Of a DNA stretch of 64,000 nt, positions 34,360 to 44,208 are shown one piece after another. Location: positions 7,400 to 71,399 of the forward strand of contig CAYTFC010000003.1 of assembly GCA_964436955.1 (NCBI GenBank). The letters run 5' to 3'. The stretch is from CAMFKD01 sp964436955 (GTDB taxonomy: Bacteria > Chlamydiota > Chlamydiia > Chlamydiales > JAJFMA01). Under the pieces are notes generated by a model. That model had not been told where the DNA came from, ran no database searches, and was given only the letters and a program-made list of their open reading frames with translations. Position numbers and translations under genes: made by a program. Numbering within the stretch: position 1 is the stretch's first letter; each line of letters starts with the position of its first letter.

Positions 34360-35817
34360 ATGGAGCCACTTCGTGCTGAGTCTAATACCTCGGCGGTCTA
34401 TTCGAAAAATAACACCCCTCCTATAAAAGATAAGTATTTAAATTATTTACGTGATTATCTTTGCGTGAATGAAGCACAAGCTCGCTGTGAAAAGGCATAT
34501 GAATGCTATAGTCAGTTTGCATCTAGCAATCTTGACGATGCTCTTAGAGTGGTAGAGAGGGTTTTGGAGACCTTGACTACTACGACGCAGACGCCTGATT
34601 CCCTGCCTCCTCCTACGGCAGAATCCCTATGGGGTGTAATAGAAAGCGTTGTGTGTATTCAAGCACATCTTAAAGCAGCAGATTCCTTACAAAGTTACAT
34701 CCATCAAGATTTTACTTTAAGAAATCTTTTAAATTACATATCAGATCTTTGTATTGGACAAGACATTGCAAAAGATGGTCCTTTGCTTTTTGCGGCAGCA
34801 TTTCTTTTGGACGATTTTCCTGAGATATTTACCCAGAAAGATTTTAGCAGAAGATTGTCATTTGGAACATCATCTCTTCTTTGCCGTCTTGTTTTTGAAA
34901 ATCATACAAATCAACCATTAACGGAGGAATTAGATGCGTTACATGAACGCATAGGGTGGATTGTCGCCATAGATTGGCTTGAAAGCAATACCCAGCCAGA
35001 GTTTGGCAGTTGTGCCACGCATCTAAGAAGATTGGTCGTAATAGAGCTACAAAAACGCACCTCTGAATTGCCACTAGGGCATCAGTTTTTGTTTCCATTA
35101 GGTTGGATGTGTATTGAAAAGACTGCCCATGTGATGATTGGAAGATTCACTAAAAGGATGGAAGGATTTGAGCTATCTATTATTAATCCTGGGGAAGGAG
35201 CTCAGCAATGGCACAATGCCCATAAAGTGCCATTTTCTGCTTATCCATCTATTGAAGATACCGTTACCATGAGTAATATCTCATTGGATGATGCCTTTCA
35301 ATATCTTGAGCAAGTCATCTCCCTATCAAGTTCTTTAAAGACACAATCTCCTTCCGAGATAGTTAAACAGGCATTGGAAGTTCTTTACGGTTTGCGAACC
35401 AATAAAGTTGTCTGTTCCTCGCGGTCACAGATACAACGATCGCCTGTATGCGGAGTTAAAGTTTTGAAACGTTTACGTAAATTGTATGGATCTTGGCAGA
35501 TACAAGATAAAATGTATGTGCTATCTCTATTTTGGCCTACGATACGCACGACAGTCTTGGCAAGACACATTATAAACCAACTTAAGCATATTCTTTTAAA
35601 AAATTGGTTACTAAGTGTCATCCAAAAGTCGTCGGCCACTCAAATTACAGCATTGGTGAATGATTACATCGCGCGGACGAAATATATTCCTGGCAAAGTA
35701 GTGGCAGTAGCTTTTTACAATATACCCGAGGAAGGGGCGCTTAAAGACTTTGTGCAATGTATTCTTAAAAGCTTTCCTGACTGGGCCATTGACTTTGATC
35801 ATATTGCAGCTGGATAG
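34360..35817 (+). CDS. Large unknown soluble protein downstream of sctT
   Basis: A 485-residue protein I do not recognise. It appears helical with scattered cysteines, has no membrane segment or signal peptide, and its base composition is AT-richer than the neighbouring secretion genes. The start is ATG 34360, preceded by GAGAAG. It lies directly downstream of the type III block and before the glycan island, on its own AT-rich leader. A secreted effector or a lineage-specific cytosolic protein are both possible, but nothing in the sequence settles it. Confidence 0.6.
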   Translation: MEPLRAESNTSAVYSKNNTPPIKDKYLNYLRDYLCVNEAQARCEKAYECYSQFASSNLDDALRVVERVLETLTTTTQTPDSLPPPTAESLWGVIESVVCIQAHLKAADSLQSYIHQDFTLRNLLNYISDLCIGQDIAKDGPLLFAAAFLLDDFPEIFTQKDFSRRLSFGTSSLLCRLVFENHTNQPLTEELDALHERIGWIVAIDWLESNTQPEFGSCATHLRRLVVIELQKRTSELPLGHQFLFPLGWMCIEKTAHVMIGRFTKRMEGFELSIINPGEGAQQWHNAHKVPFSAYPSIEDTVTMSNISLDDAFQYLEQVISLSSSLKTQSPSEIVKQALEVLYGLRTNKVVCSSRSQIQRSPVCGVKVLKRLRKLYGSWQIQDKMYVLSLFWPTIRTTVLARHIINQLKHILLKNWLLSVIQKSSATQITALVNDYIARTKYIPGKVVAVAFYNIPEEGALKDFVQCILKSFPDWAIDFDHIAAG

Positions 35818-35866
35818 CCTTCGGCGCCTAGAGGATTATGGTTCTTGTGCTGTTCTGGTGAACATC

Positions 35867-37204
35867 CTAATACGACAAAATGTTCGCGTATACCTTCTCA
35901 AACGGTTGCCAGGGATGTACATTGAAGCTTGAATTATGCCAGAGCAGTGTAAATGTGCCTTTGTACTTTCGGACGCTCTCCACGAGAGACTTGACTTTTT
36001 GTGCCATCTCATTAGGAGTCTGTTGTTGATAGATAATAAACGAACCCTCCATGGCAATGAGCGGCACTTCAATCAGCTTGAGTTTCTGACGTGTTAACAC
36101 ATTAAAAACGGGATAGGGATCGCATATGCCACATCGAAATCCGGGTGCATCGGCGTAACCAAGCGTGCTATCATATTCCATGCCATTGTCTTCCCAGACG
36201 TTCCATAGTTGTGGAACGTTGCATCTCAAATAGTGTTGTCTTCCTTTGCGTACAGGCCGTCTAGCAGACTCTTCTAGAAGCTTATGTTCGTTAGTCCATT
36301 GCTGTGGATTTTGCAGCGTATTGTAGCTAGGGTGAAAACCTATTTGATGTCCACGAGTTTGTATTTCGCGAAATAAGGATTGGATGCGATGATCCTTCAC
36401 TGAATAGGAACTGTCATATTTTGTGCTGCCGCCACTCATAAAGTTAAACTGTGATTGGGCTCCAACCGCTTCTGAGAGGTTCATCAGATTGGAAAACGTA
36501 TCATATGGATCGGATCTTCCTAAGTATTTTGTGTGTACAAAGCTCTTCAAATTAGTCAAAGCTAGCTTGATATCACGACGTTTTAGGATATCTCCAGCAC
36601 AAACACGTACACCGTTAGTCAATCCATTCCAGCGCCAAGGAAAGTCAACATCGTGACTAATATCCCATTTAAAGACTCGTTGTTTACGCGGAGATGTATA
36701 TCCCAAGTGCCTGAGCATATTGTAGAGCATTTCTGCATATTCATTTACTACAGGACGATGAAGGAATCCATCGCGAAACGCTACGCTAGCCAATCCGGGA
36801 AAGCGCTCGTGACCATCTCTAACCTTATTGACAGATTCTTCCCAGCGGGTCAGCATGAAGAATGCGCTAGCCACTAGGTCTATTTGGCAAAGGATGCGCC
36901 CTGTCTCGACTACTACATCATTATAACCAAAAATGATGGGAAGATCACTCTCAGGGGCGAATGGTACGTGTGAAAGACGTACGGATGTTGGTATTTTAGA
37001 ATACTCGAGAAAGGTATCTCCGTATTTCTCAAAGAAATGATCTACTAGTTTTAGCTGATTACCATTAGGTAAACTTAGCACGACGGATTGGACAGTACAA
37101 TCCACTACGACAACAAAAGAAAAGCCTAAAATTACCTCTAAAAGTACTTCTAAAACATATCTACGTTCGGATTCAAATGTGGGTGGTATTGCTATGTTTA
37201 GCAT
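35867..37204 (-). CDS. Polysaccharide deacetylase family protein
   Basis: A 445-residue protein with an N-terminal domain common to envelope-linked deacetylases and a C-terminal NodB-like fold. FKWDISHDVDFPWRW gives the HDVD metal-binding aspartates, GHQIGFHPSYNT the histidine motif, and FTLLWHNSS the C-terminal histidine. Family members remove N-acetyl groups from glycans; some in polysaccharide clusters act on precursors. It is the last gene of a five-gene minus-strand operon that starts at the GT2-cyclase fusion. It lies two bases after the FemAB-like gene. The exact substrate is unknown. Confidence 0.85.
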   Translation of the reverse strand: MLNIAIPPTFESERRYVLEVLLEVILGFSFVVVVDCTVQSVVLSLPNGNQLKLVDHFFEKYGDTFLEYSKIPTSVRLSHVPFAPESDLPIIFGYNDVVVETGRILCQIDLVASAFFMLTRWEESVNKVRDGHERFPGLASVAFRDGFLHRPVVNEYAEMLYNMLRHLGYTSPRKQRVFKWDISHDVDFPWRWNGLTNGVRVCAGDILKRRDIKLALTNLKSFVHTKYLGRSDPYDTFSNLMNLSEAVGAQSQFNFMSGGSTKYDSSYSVKDHRIQSLFREIQTRGHQIGFHPSYNTLQNPQQWTNEHKLLEESARRPVRKGRQHYLRCNVPQLWNVWEDNGMEYDSTLGYADAPGFRCGICDPYPVFNVLTRQKLKLIEVPLIAMEGSFIIYQQQTPNEMAQKVKSLVESVRKYKGTFTLLWHNSSFNVHPWQPFEKVYANILSY

Positions 37205-37205
37205 A

Positions 37206-38168
37206 TCACATCAAACTTTGACGTAGCGCGCGCAATAATCGTAGCCATTTTGGCTTAGTGTGCCAGATGTGAAAGTAAGGGGTTTGCTCTCCTCCAAACG
37301 CGCGCAGAAAAGGTTCAACTCTTTCGATCATGCTTCCTTCAAAATTTAGAGTTCGACCCATTTTAGAGGCTAATTTTATCGCCTCCCAAAATAGAAAACT
37401 ACTGGCTCCGCTACTCCTCCACATTGGATCCGCTCCCGCCATTAAAGAATGAACTTCTTGGTTGTCCCAAGCAAGATAAAGTCCCGCATGCATTATTCCC
37501 TCTGAGTCTCTGGCAATCAAAATCTCACGACAGCCTTTTTCAGCACATGCCTTATCTAGTGATTTAATGGCGGCATCCGAATTAGGCACCTGTTTGTTTT
37601 GCCGCTCAAACGTTTTCCTTTGAATGTCGAGTAAACTGCGCAAGTCTTCTCCGAAAGAACATGTCAGTTGCTTAGAAGCCTTCCGAATATCCGTCTTAAT
37701 ATTGCCCTTAAAGCTATTAAAGACAGCCTCAGGATTAGATAAATCTTTAAGAATGTATGTATATCGCACACTTGACTGAAAACCTTTCCAGTAGCAAGGC
37801 AACCAATTAGTTACGGAGTGATGCAAATACTGATTAAAATGCGCGATATTGGGGAAATCGGATAGGAGTTCAGTGTATATTTCGCATTCATAAGATGCCT
37901 TAGATACATGCTTTTGTCCTTTCGGATAGCTTAAAAATGGCCCCATTCTAGGAGTCAATGGTGGCATATTAATCGTGGTTATCCCTAGTTTTTTTTTGGT
38001 AAAATAGGGCCAAACGCCGGCTACTTTGCCTTCCCGATAGACAATGGAGGCATCCCATCCTTCGATGCCGCAAACAGCATCTAACCAAAATGGCTGCACG
38101 TATAGTGGAAGAGCGGCGTGTTCATTCGCAAATTGACGGTAGGCGGTTTGTTTTTTTAACTGCGCCAT
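37206..38168 (-). CDS. FemAB/GNAT-like acyltransferase
   Basis: About 320 residues of the FemAB-like double-GNAT fold. Recognisable parts are LPLYVQPFWLDAVCG near the start, FNSFKGNIKTDIRKA in the middle and HAGLYLAWDNQEVHSLMAGADP. The late block FLFWEAIKLASKMGRTLNFEGSMIERVEPFLRAFGG is typical of Acetyltransf_6 proteins. FemAB relatives add amino acids from tRNA, or acyl groups, to envelope molecules. I prefer ATG 38168 with AAGG about eight bases upstream; TTG 38183 is in frame. The cluster context suggests it decorates a surface glycan. Confidence 0.8.
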   Translation of the reverse strand: MAQLKKQTAYRQFANEHAALPLYVQPFWLDAVCGIEGWDASIVYREGKVAGVWPYFTKKKLGITTINMPPLTPRMGPFLSYPKGQKHVSKASYECEIYTELLSDFPNIAHFNQYLHHSVTNWLPCYWKGFQSSVRYTYILKDLSNPEAVFNSFKGNIKTDIRKASKQLTCSFGEDLRSLLDIQRKTFERQNKQVPNSDAAIKSLDKACAEKGCREILIARDSEGIMHAGLYLAWDNQEVHSLMAGADPMWRSSGASSFLFWEAIKLASKMGRTLNFEGSMIERVEPFLRAFGGEQTPYFHIWHTKPKWLRLLRALRQSLM

Positions 38169-38211
38169 TTGTGAGCCTTGCAACGATGTGTCTTACACGA
38201 AATAACCACAT

Positions 38212-38946
38212 TTACTCCGATGCTAATCTAGCTAATACTCCACCATCACAGACAAATTCTTGGCCTGTGATACTACCTGATAAATCCGTATTCGCCAAAA
38301 ATAAGGCGAGGGATGCAATTTCTTCGGGCCGTACAATACGGCCTAAAGGAGTAGATCTCTCTAAACGAAGCTTGGCCTCTTCATATTCTGAAGATCTGCT
38401 TAGGCTTCTTTTGAGCATCTCTGTGTTCACAGCTCCTGGCAAAATAGCATTCACGCGGATATCAAGGGGCGCTAATTCAAGAGCAGCAGCTCGAGTAAAT
38501 GCGCTCATCCCCCCTTTAGAGGTGACATAGGCGCACATTCCAGCCGAGGTCGCTCTGGCATGAACCGACGAAATGTTCACAATCGAGCCTCCACTTAGTA
38601 CTGGAGCAAATGCTTTGGTCATATAGAATGCGCCATTCAAATTAGTGGACATCACACGGTCCCATTCATCGATTGAGGTATCTAGTAACGATTTTTCGAT
38701 CTGAATTGCCGCATTGTTAACCAAACAGTTAATGGTGCGATTCTCGGCTATGAATGCATCTGCGAGACGTATCACTTGTGCTGGCTTACTAATATCTAAC
38801 TCGATGTAGTTCCAGGCGCATTCGCTAGGCTTATCAGTGATGTCTAAACCGGTTACAATCCATCCACGTTCAAAAAAGAGGTCTGCTATGGCTCTGCCAA
38901 TACCTTGATTGCATCCAGTGATTAGAACATGCTTATTGTTGACCAA
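38212..38946 (-). CDS. Short-chain dehydrogenase/reductase
   Basis: A 244-residue classical SDR. The cofactor motif is TGCNQGIGRA, the structural NNAA motif is present, and the catalytic serine lies in NISSVHA with YVTSK supplying Tyr and Lys. It catalyses NAD(P)-dependent oxidation or reduction of a hydroxyl or keto group, probably on a sugar or acid. The start is TTG 38946, 14 bases inside the end of the hydroxyacid dehydrogenase gene, so the two are coupled. Working next to a D-2-hydroxyacid dehydrogenase, it may act on the same metabolite, but this is inference. Confidence 0.88.
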   Translation of the reverse strand: MVNNKHVLITGCNQGIGRAIADLFFERGWIVTGLDITDKPSECAWNYIELDISKPAQVIRLADAFIAENRTINCLVNNAAIQIEKSLLDTSIDEWDRVMSTNLNGAFYMTKAFAPVLSGGSIVNISSVHARATSAGMCAYVTSKGGMSAFTRAAALELAPLDIRVNAILPGAVNTEMLKRSLSRSSEYEEAKLRLERSTPLGRIVRPEEIASLALFLANTDLSGSITGQEFVCDGGVLARLASE

Positions 38947-39856
38947 TACCTAGCCCCTCCAGAAGCATATTAACGGAATTGATATGGACACGATCCCAAC
39001 ATACCAAGCTGCTGTTGGAGTTATGTGCGGCGAGGAAGACATTATTCATGCTACGTAGAGGGCTATTCAAGGCCAAGGGCTCGTGCTCAAAGACGTCTAA
39101 TCCAGCTCCGGAAATTTGTTTGGTTTGCAAAGCCTGGACGAGATCAGATTCGTTAATTAATGGCCCTCTGCCAGTATTGATAATAAAAGGACGGCGTTGC
39201 ATTTGTGCAAAAGTAGCGGAGCTTAGGATATGCCTGGAGGTGGAATTAAGGTCGCAATGCAGAGAGATGATATCAGACTGACGTACTAACGTAGGAAGAT
39301 CAACCATGGTGACATGTTCTTGTTCTTTTGACAAAATGTCATACGCCAAAATGCGCGCTCCACATGCTTGAAGTCGCTTTGCGAAGGCGGATCCTATTGC
39401 GCCGAGTCCAATGATTCCCACAGCGAGTTCAGAAAGGGCATATCCTTGTGGTTTGTGCCAGCCACCGCTCTTAAGAATGGAGTCATTGACAACGACATTG
39501 CGACAATAAGCTAGGGCATAAGCCAATGCTGTATCCGCAACGGGATCGGTGAAGGCGTTGGGGGTGCGGTAAACCTTAACCTGATATTTTTCGGCTTCGT
39601 CTTTCTGGATGGAATCGATACCGGTTCCCCATTTGACAACGACTTTAAGGTCTTTAGATTGTTTATAGACGCTTTCACTAAAGCGATCATCCCCACAGAT
39701 GATGCCATGCGCACCATTGAGATAGTGGATGAGCTCAGGTTCCTCAAGACGCTCTTCAACGGCGGCCCAAACAACCTCTAAGGGTATTCCGCTTAAGAGA
39801 GGTTCGACCTTATGACGCTCACGCAGCATATAGGGCGCTGAAATTACGACTTTCAT
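38933..39856 (-). CDS. D-2-hydroxyacid dehydrogenase
   Basis: 307 residues of the D-isomer-specific 2-hydroxyacid dehydrogenase family (phosphoglycerate dehydrogenase type). The NAD motif is GIIGLGAIGSAFAKRL. Catalytic residues are the arginine in NTGRGPLINE, the glutamate in GLDVFEHEPL and the histidine in AAHNSN. KWGTGIDSI replaces the usual RxGvGvDNI near residue 76. ATG 39856 starts four bases after the GT2-cyclase gene stop. No serine pathway genes are nearby, so a role in a glycan precursor is more likely than serine synthesis. Confidence 0.88.
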   Translation of the reverse strand: MKVVISAPYMLRERHKVEPLLSGIPLEVVWAAVEERLEEPELIHYLNGAHGIICGDDRFSESVYKQSKDLKVVVKWGTGIDSIQKDEAEKYQVKVYRTPNAFTDPVADTALAYALAYCRNVVVNDSILKSGGWHKPQGYALSELAVGIIGLGAIGSAFAKRLQACGARILAYDILSKEQEHVTMVDLPTLVRQSDIISLHCDLNSTSRHILSSATFAQMQRRPFIINTGRGPLINESDLVQALQTKQISGAGLDVFEHEPLALNSPLRSMNNVFLAAHNSNSSLVCWDRVHINSVNMLLEGLGIGQQ

Positions 39857-39860
39857 AAAA

Positions 39861-41420
39861 TCACATACTCTCTTTTGTCAATATGGCTCGTAGGGGAGCG
39901 CCATCGAGGTTTGGTAGATGCAGAGGTAGAGCGATAAGTTTGTATTTGCCGGGAGTTACATGCTTAAGATGTAGCCCCTCAACAATAATGGTATTTGCCT
40001 TCAGAAGAATTTCATGTGTGGCATTTGTGGGATCTTCAAACGCTTGTATCGAAGGTCCATCGGTACCGATTAGATGGATGCCTTTTTGTACCAATAACTC
40101 AGCACTTTCGGGAGTAATTGCGATAAATTTTGGATCGAATTCTCCACACATTTCGGAATTCTTTGTTTTAAGTAGAATGCGCGTAGTGGCAGCGGGAATA
40201 TTTGCTGCGAGGAAGAACGACGGTTGGATATGGCCATTTCCGCGGTATTCTAGGACGTGAGCTTCGCCAATTAATTTGTCTAACCCGATGTCATGTGTAA
40301 AGGAACCGTCTTCAACAAAATGAAAGGGGGCATCCAGATGGGTTCCTGAGTGGGCACTTAACGAAACATGCGAAACATTGTGGCCATGTTCTGCCATCGT
40401 TTTGGTTTGAGAAATCTTTACGGGATGGTCGCCTGGCCACACAACCATACTAGAGGTAATTGGTCGAGAAATGTCGATATATTCAGGTTTCATCGATGGC
40501 ATATTGCTTTGCTGGCTAAAGGGCTTACGTGGGTAATAAAGTCGCCTACGCATCCCATCAGACATCGGTTCGCGATAGCGGTAGGCACGGAAAGTGCCCC
40601 AAAACTGCAAAAAGCGAAATAGCGGAATATCCATGAGGTTTGTGAGTAGTTTTCCATCCCTCAACGCATGGAAATAGTCTCCAATCGTATTCATGAGAGA
40701 GAATTTGGCAAAGCTCCACAAACCGAAATGATGATCCTTAAAGATCTCTTTGTAAGCTAGAGCCTCGCGGTAGTAGCGTCGATAGATCTGTGTGCTGGTT
40801 TCATCATGAATATGATAAACACTGGCTTCAGCAATGTATGCAATGCGATGGCCTTTTTGAAGGATGGCTTTGCCCCATGCGATGTCCTCTAGACCTGAGA
40901 GTGTTTCGTCAAATGGAGTTTGGTCCCATAAAGACCTTCGAATGGCCGAGTTGGCATTGTTGCAAAAGGCAAGCCCACAATCGGGATTGCTTTCCAGGGG
41001 AAACCATTTAGCAAAGATCTGATGTTCGGAATAGCGGGTTTGTTCATCACCTTGTTGACGACCATAAACAAGCCCCACATTACTATCACGGCGAAGAGGT
41101 TCTACTAGATATTTCAACCACAATGTATTGGTGGGGTGGCAGTGTGCACTGATAACGACTACTATGTTACCTTGTGCTTTGGCAATTCCCTGGTTTAACG
41201 AATAGCCAAATGTAAACTTCTCCGGAGATATTGTGACAATTTGTACAGGATAATCTCTGACGATATCTAAAGTACCATCAATAGAACCAGAATCAACGAC
41301 GATCACTTCAAAGGCAAGATCTATTTGTTGTGCATGAATTTCCTGAAGAAGACTCCCAATATGCCTTGCTTCATTGTGAGTGCGGATGACAATGGAAATT
41401 TCGGGTTGCATCGAAGGCAT
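39861..41420 (-). CDS. Fusion of family-2 glycosyltransferase and cyclase (KynB-like) domains
   Basis: A 519-residue two-domain protein. Residues 1-290 are a GT2 glycosyltransferase: ISIVIRTHNEARHIG, EVIVVDSGSIDGT, a long SAHCHP segment in place of a simple DxD, and LEDIAWG. Residues about 310-519 are a cyclase-family hydrolase (PF04199, kynurenine formamidase-like) with the metal motif HSGTHLDAPFHF and EGLHL near the end. The join carries an internal MPSMKPE resembling the protein's own start, MPSMQPE. Internal initiation at ATG 40502 could make a free cyclase, though no SD is evident. It heads the operon running to the deacetylase. Confidence 0.85.
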   Translation of the reverse strand: MPSMQPEISIVIRTHNEARHIGSLLQEIHAQQIDLAFEVIVVDSGSIDGTLDIVRDYPVQIVTISPEKFTFGYSLNQGIAKAQGNIVVVISAHCHPTNTLWLKYLVEPLRRDSNVGLVYGRQQGDEQTRYSEHQIFAKWFPLESNPDCGLAFCNNANSAIRRSLWDQTPFDETLSGLEDIAWGKAILQKGHRIAYIAEASVYHIHDETSTQIYRRYYREALAYKEIFKDHHFGLWSFAKFSLMNTIGDYFHALRDGKLLTNLMDIPLFRFLQFWGTFRAYRYREPMSDGMRRRLYYPRKPFSQQSNMPSMKPEYIDISRPITSSMVVWPGDHPVKISQTKTMAEHGHNVSHVSLSAHSGTHLDAPFHFVEDGSFTHDIGLDKLIGEAHVLEYRGNGHIQPSFFLAANIPAATTRILLKTKNSEMCGEFDPKFIAITPESAELLVQKGIHLIGTDGPSIQAFEDPTNATHEILLKANTIIVEGLHLKHVTPGKYKLIALPLHLPNLDGAPLRAILTKESM

Positions 41421-41548
41421 AGCAATAAAGGCCTATGTATCTTAGGGAGTTTGGATAATCATGCGCGCCACTCTAAATTTAGTCAATTATTGACATAGCA
41501 AATATTACGAAAGACAGTATCGTCAAAATAAGGGAAACTATTAGGGCT

Positions 41549-41613
41549 GCCACTTCGGCGAAGTGGCTCTACATGTTTTGTTACACGTTGTAGCGCCGCT
41601 TCGCCGAAGCGGC
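41549..41613. repeat. Pair of REP-like palindromes
   Basis: GCCACTTC-GGC-GAAGTGGC (41549-41567) and GCCGCTTC-GCC-GAAGCGGC (41595-41613) form two perfect 8-bp hairpins 27 bases apart, with CTACATG/CACGTTGTAG between them offering further pairing. They lie in the divergent gap between the GT2-cyclase operon and the CMP-Kdo-type synthetase. Related palindromes occur at 49410-49428, 61226-61244 and, shortened, 21039-21051. Confidence 0.85.
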
Positions 41614-41689
41614 ATAAACAAAGGCTTGGTATGGACATCGGATTCCTGGTATCGTTTTGATATTCAACTCACAACCGCAGGGGACCAAA

Positions 41690-42436
41690 ATGAAGATCGT
41701 AGGTTGCATTCCCGCACGAATGGGGTCAAGTCGCTTTCCTGGAAAGCCTATGGAATTGATCCATGGTGTACCGATGATTGGTCACGTCTATCTTAGAGCA
41801 CGAGAGGCCACTTCCTTGAATGGGCTTTATGTAGCAACCTGTGATCAGGTAATCTTCGATTACATCACCTCCATCGGAGGGATTGCAATTATGACTAGTG
41901 ATGAACATCCAGGTTGTGTAGATCGTTGTACTGAAGCCTTATATGTTATAGAACAGCTACAGGGAAAGCAGGTCGACGTGATGGTGATTATTCAGGGCGA
42001 TGAACCTTTACTACGTCCAGAAATGATCGACGATGCGATTGCACCACTTAAGCAAGACCCTTCTATTTCCATTTCTAACTTGATGGGCCGCATTGAGGAT
42101 CCTAAAGAGTTTAGTGATATCAATGAAATCAAGGTTGTGGTGGATTGTCATAGCAATGCTCTTTATTTTTCAAGAGAGCCAATTCCCTGCGGAAAAAAGG
42201 GGGAGGGCCATGCAAATCGATGGAAGCAAATTTGCATTATGCCAATACGTCGTGACTTGTTAATTCGATTTGGCGAAATGCCGCGCACATCACTAGAGAT
42301 CTGTGAATCAATCGATATGTTAAGGCTATTGGAGAATGGTATTCCCGTTCGTATGGTGCCTACAAATCATGTGATGAAGAGTGTTGATACTCTAGAAGAT
42401 CTTATTAAGGTTCGCGAATTAATGGAGGTTCATTAG
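41690..42436 (+). CDS. kdsB: CMP-Kdo synthetase-like cytidylyltransferase
   Basis: A 248-residue cytidylyltransferase that activates Kdo or a related 3-deoxy sugar acid as a CMP-sugar. Signature parts are IPARMGSSRFPGKPM at the N-terminus, GVPMIGHV, the IQGDEPLL metal motif and a late ISRREPIP-type segment (FSREPIPC). I chose ATG 41690 because AGGGGA lies seven bases upstream and homology begins there; the frame is open to 41657. It is isolated on the plus strand within a mostly minus-strand glycan cluster and meets the ABC transporter gene tail-to-tail with a 4-bp overlap. It could be a paralogue of the LPS enzyme. Confidence 0.88.
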   Translation: MKIVGCIPARMGSSRFPGKPMELIHGVPMIGHVYLRAREATSLNGLYVATCDQVIFDYITSIGGIAIMTSDEHPGCVDRCTEALYVIEQLQGKQVDVMVIIQGDEPLLRPEMIDDAIAPLKQDPSISISNLMGRIEDPKEFSDINEIKVVVDCHSNALYFSREPIPCGKKGEGHANRWKQICIMPIRRDLLIRFGEMPRTSLEICESIDMLRLLENGIPVRMVPTNHVMKSVDTLEDLIKVRELMEVH

Positions 42437-44208
42437 CCCGACGCCTCCACTGCTACCGGGTCTGTGCATAGGCGTTGGTAGAGATTAGATGTTTCTAACA
42501 ACTCTTGATGCGTACCTTTCATCACAATGCGTCCAGCTTCTAGTACATGGATGCAATCAAAATTCTCAACTGTTGAAAGGCGATGCGCAATAGCTACTAT
42601 CGTTTTACGACCAGCCATCTCCTTAATTGCTTGAGCGATGATCGATTCAGAAATATGATCTAACGACGAAGTGGCTTCGTCAAACACAAGTATTTCTGGC
42701 TGATGGTAAAGCGCCCTAGCAATTCCCACGCGTTGCTTTTGTCCTCCTGAGAGCCTCACGCCCCGTTCGCCAACGTGAGTGTTTGCTTTTTCAGGAAGTG
42801 TTTGCACAAATTCATGAAGATGGGCCATTACCAATGCATCGTGTAGCTTTTGGGTATCGATAGTGGACTCACCAAATGCCACATTTTGAGCGATCGAGCC
42901 ATCGACCAATGCGATGTCTTGCGGAACATAGCCAATTAGGTGCTTAATGCCCTGTAAACTATGAACTGATTTGCCATCGATTTGGAATTTTCCTGAGTCA
43001 GGGGATAGTAAAGAAATCAGAATATCGACAAGAGTGCTTTTACCTACTCCAGATGGGCCCACAAAGGCAACCGAAGAATTTTTCATAATTTGGAAGCTAA
43101 CGTCGTGTAAAACCTCTACGTCGTTTGAATAGGAGTAACATACATTTTCGAATGCTAAGCTACTTAAAAAGCTCCTTGCATGAGGCGAAAACTCTTGGTG
43201 CGTTGTTTCAATGTTTTTATGAAGTTCGAGATCTAAGCACTGCAAAGAGGCCTGAAATGCCTGCATTTGTATCCGTTGAGATACCACCTGGTTCACTGCG
43301 GGTAACAATCGCCTTCCCACTGCTCCCAGAAACAACATCGGAGCCACCAATTCAGAAGCGGGCCAATTCGAAAGTATCCAAACAACGACTACGCCTAGTA
43401 AGCCTATAAGAGCCACATATTCAATCAAGACCATAGGCACGGTTGGGTAGTAGACTGTTACTGTTTGCGATCGTGCAATGCGCTTCACATAGCTGTCAAA
43501 CAGCGAAGAAAAGTAGTTCTGTTTTTCATACAGCTTGACTTCTTTAAAGCTTAAAAGACCATCGCTAATTGTTTGAAAAACTTTTGGAAAAATTGTTTCT
43601 TTTTCTTCTCCAGCCGCATTCATCGGTTTCTTTACAAGATGGTGCATCCAAGCACCAATAAGTCCAAATAACGCAATCACTCCCATGGACAAAGCGAAAA
43701 ATTCGGTTAATATCAGTATGGTCAAAAATATGGTCATGACGATAGCAGCAAGATAACGTAGATACTGCACCAGCGCATTTGCGCATTGGTCAATCGTAGT
43801 GGTACAGTTCTTCAGAAATAGCCCTGTATTACCTTTGATAAAGTCCTGATAGTTTTGATGCAGATACCGATTAAAGATAAACAGCGCTTTTCTGCGATAG
43901 AATTGATAGGGAAATTTTGCAATTTGGTAGTTGAGGTACATCTGTAGCACAGATTTAATGGTGATAGAAAGGCAGAATAGAACGGTAAGCCAAATGACTA
44001 GTTCCTTAGCTGTCCATTCCAAACCTGTCCAAACTTGTGCTACAGCAATGACGCGCTCCGGGTTACTGAGGACCTCCACATAGGGCACGATTAAAGCCAA
44101 GCCGAATGACTCGAAAAGAGAAAAGAAAATCATCAGGGCAAGGATAGCAAAAAAGCTACGCTTTTCTTGAGTATTAAGGACGGCGATAATTAGCTTCCAG
44201 TTAGTCAC
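42433..44208 (-). CDS. MsbA-like ABC exporter (fused permease and ATPase)
   Basis: A 591-residue half-transporter with six membrane segments in residues 1-320 and an ATPase domain. Walker A is GPSGVGKSTL, the signature is LSGGQKQR, Walker B is ILVFDEATSSLD, and the switch histidine is in IAHRLST. Type IV exporters like this move lipids, lipid-linked sugars or polysaccharide precursors; cluster context supports flipping of a lipid-linked glycan. The start is GTG 44208, overlapping the adenylyltransferase stop. It is the last gene of the operon that begins at the GT9 gene. Confidence 0.92.
   Translation of the reverse strand: MTNWKLIIAVLNTQEKRSFFAILALMIFFSLFESFGLALIVPYVEVLSNPERVIAVAQVWTGLEWTAKELVIWLTVLFCLSITIKSVLQMYLNYQIAKFPYQFYRRKALFIFNRYLHQNYQDFIKGNTGLFLKNCTTTIDQCANALVQYLRYLAAIVMTIFLTILILTEFFALSMGVIALFGLIGAWMHHLVKKPMNAAGEEKETIFPKVFQTISDGLLSFKEVKLYEKQNYFSSLFDSYVKRIARSQTVTVYYPTVPMVLIEYVALIGLLGVVVVWILSNWPASELVAPMLFLGAVGRRLLPAVNQVVSQRIQMQAFQASLQCLDLELHKNIETTHQEFSPHARSFLSSLAFENVCYSYSNDVEVLHDVSFQIMKNSSVAFVGPSGVGKSTLVDILISLLSPDSGKFQIDGKSVHSLQGIKHLIGYVPQDIALVDGSIAQNVAFGESTIDTQKLHDALVMAHLHEFVQTLPEKANTHVGERGVRLSGGQKQRVGIARALYHQPEILVFDEATSSLDHISESIIAQAIKEMAGRKTIVAIAHRLSTVENFDCIHVLEAGRIVMKGTHQELLETSNLYQRLCTDPVAVEASG

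Noticed and set aside
38090..38530. Open frame of 146 codons spanning the SDR and FemAB-like genes on the opposite strand
   Set aside because: Antisense to two supported genes; no recognisable domain or ribosome-binding site.
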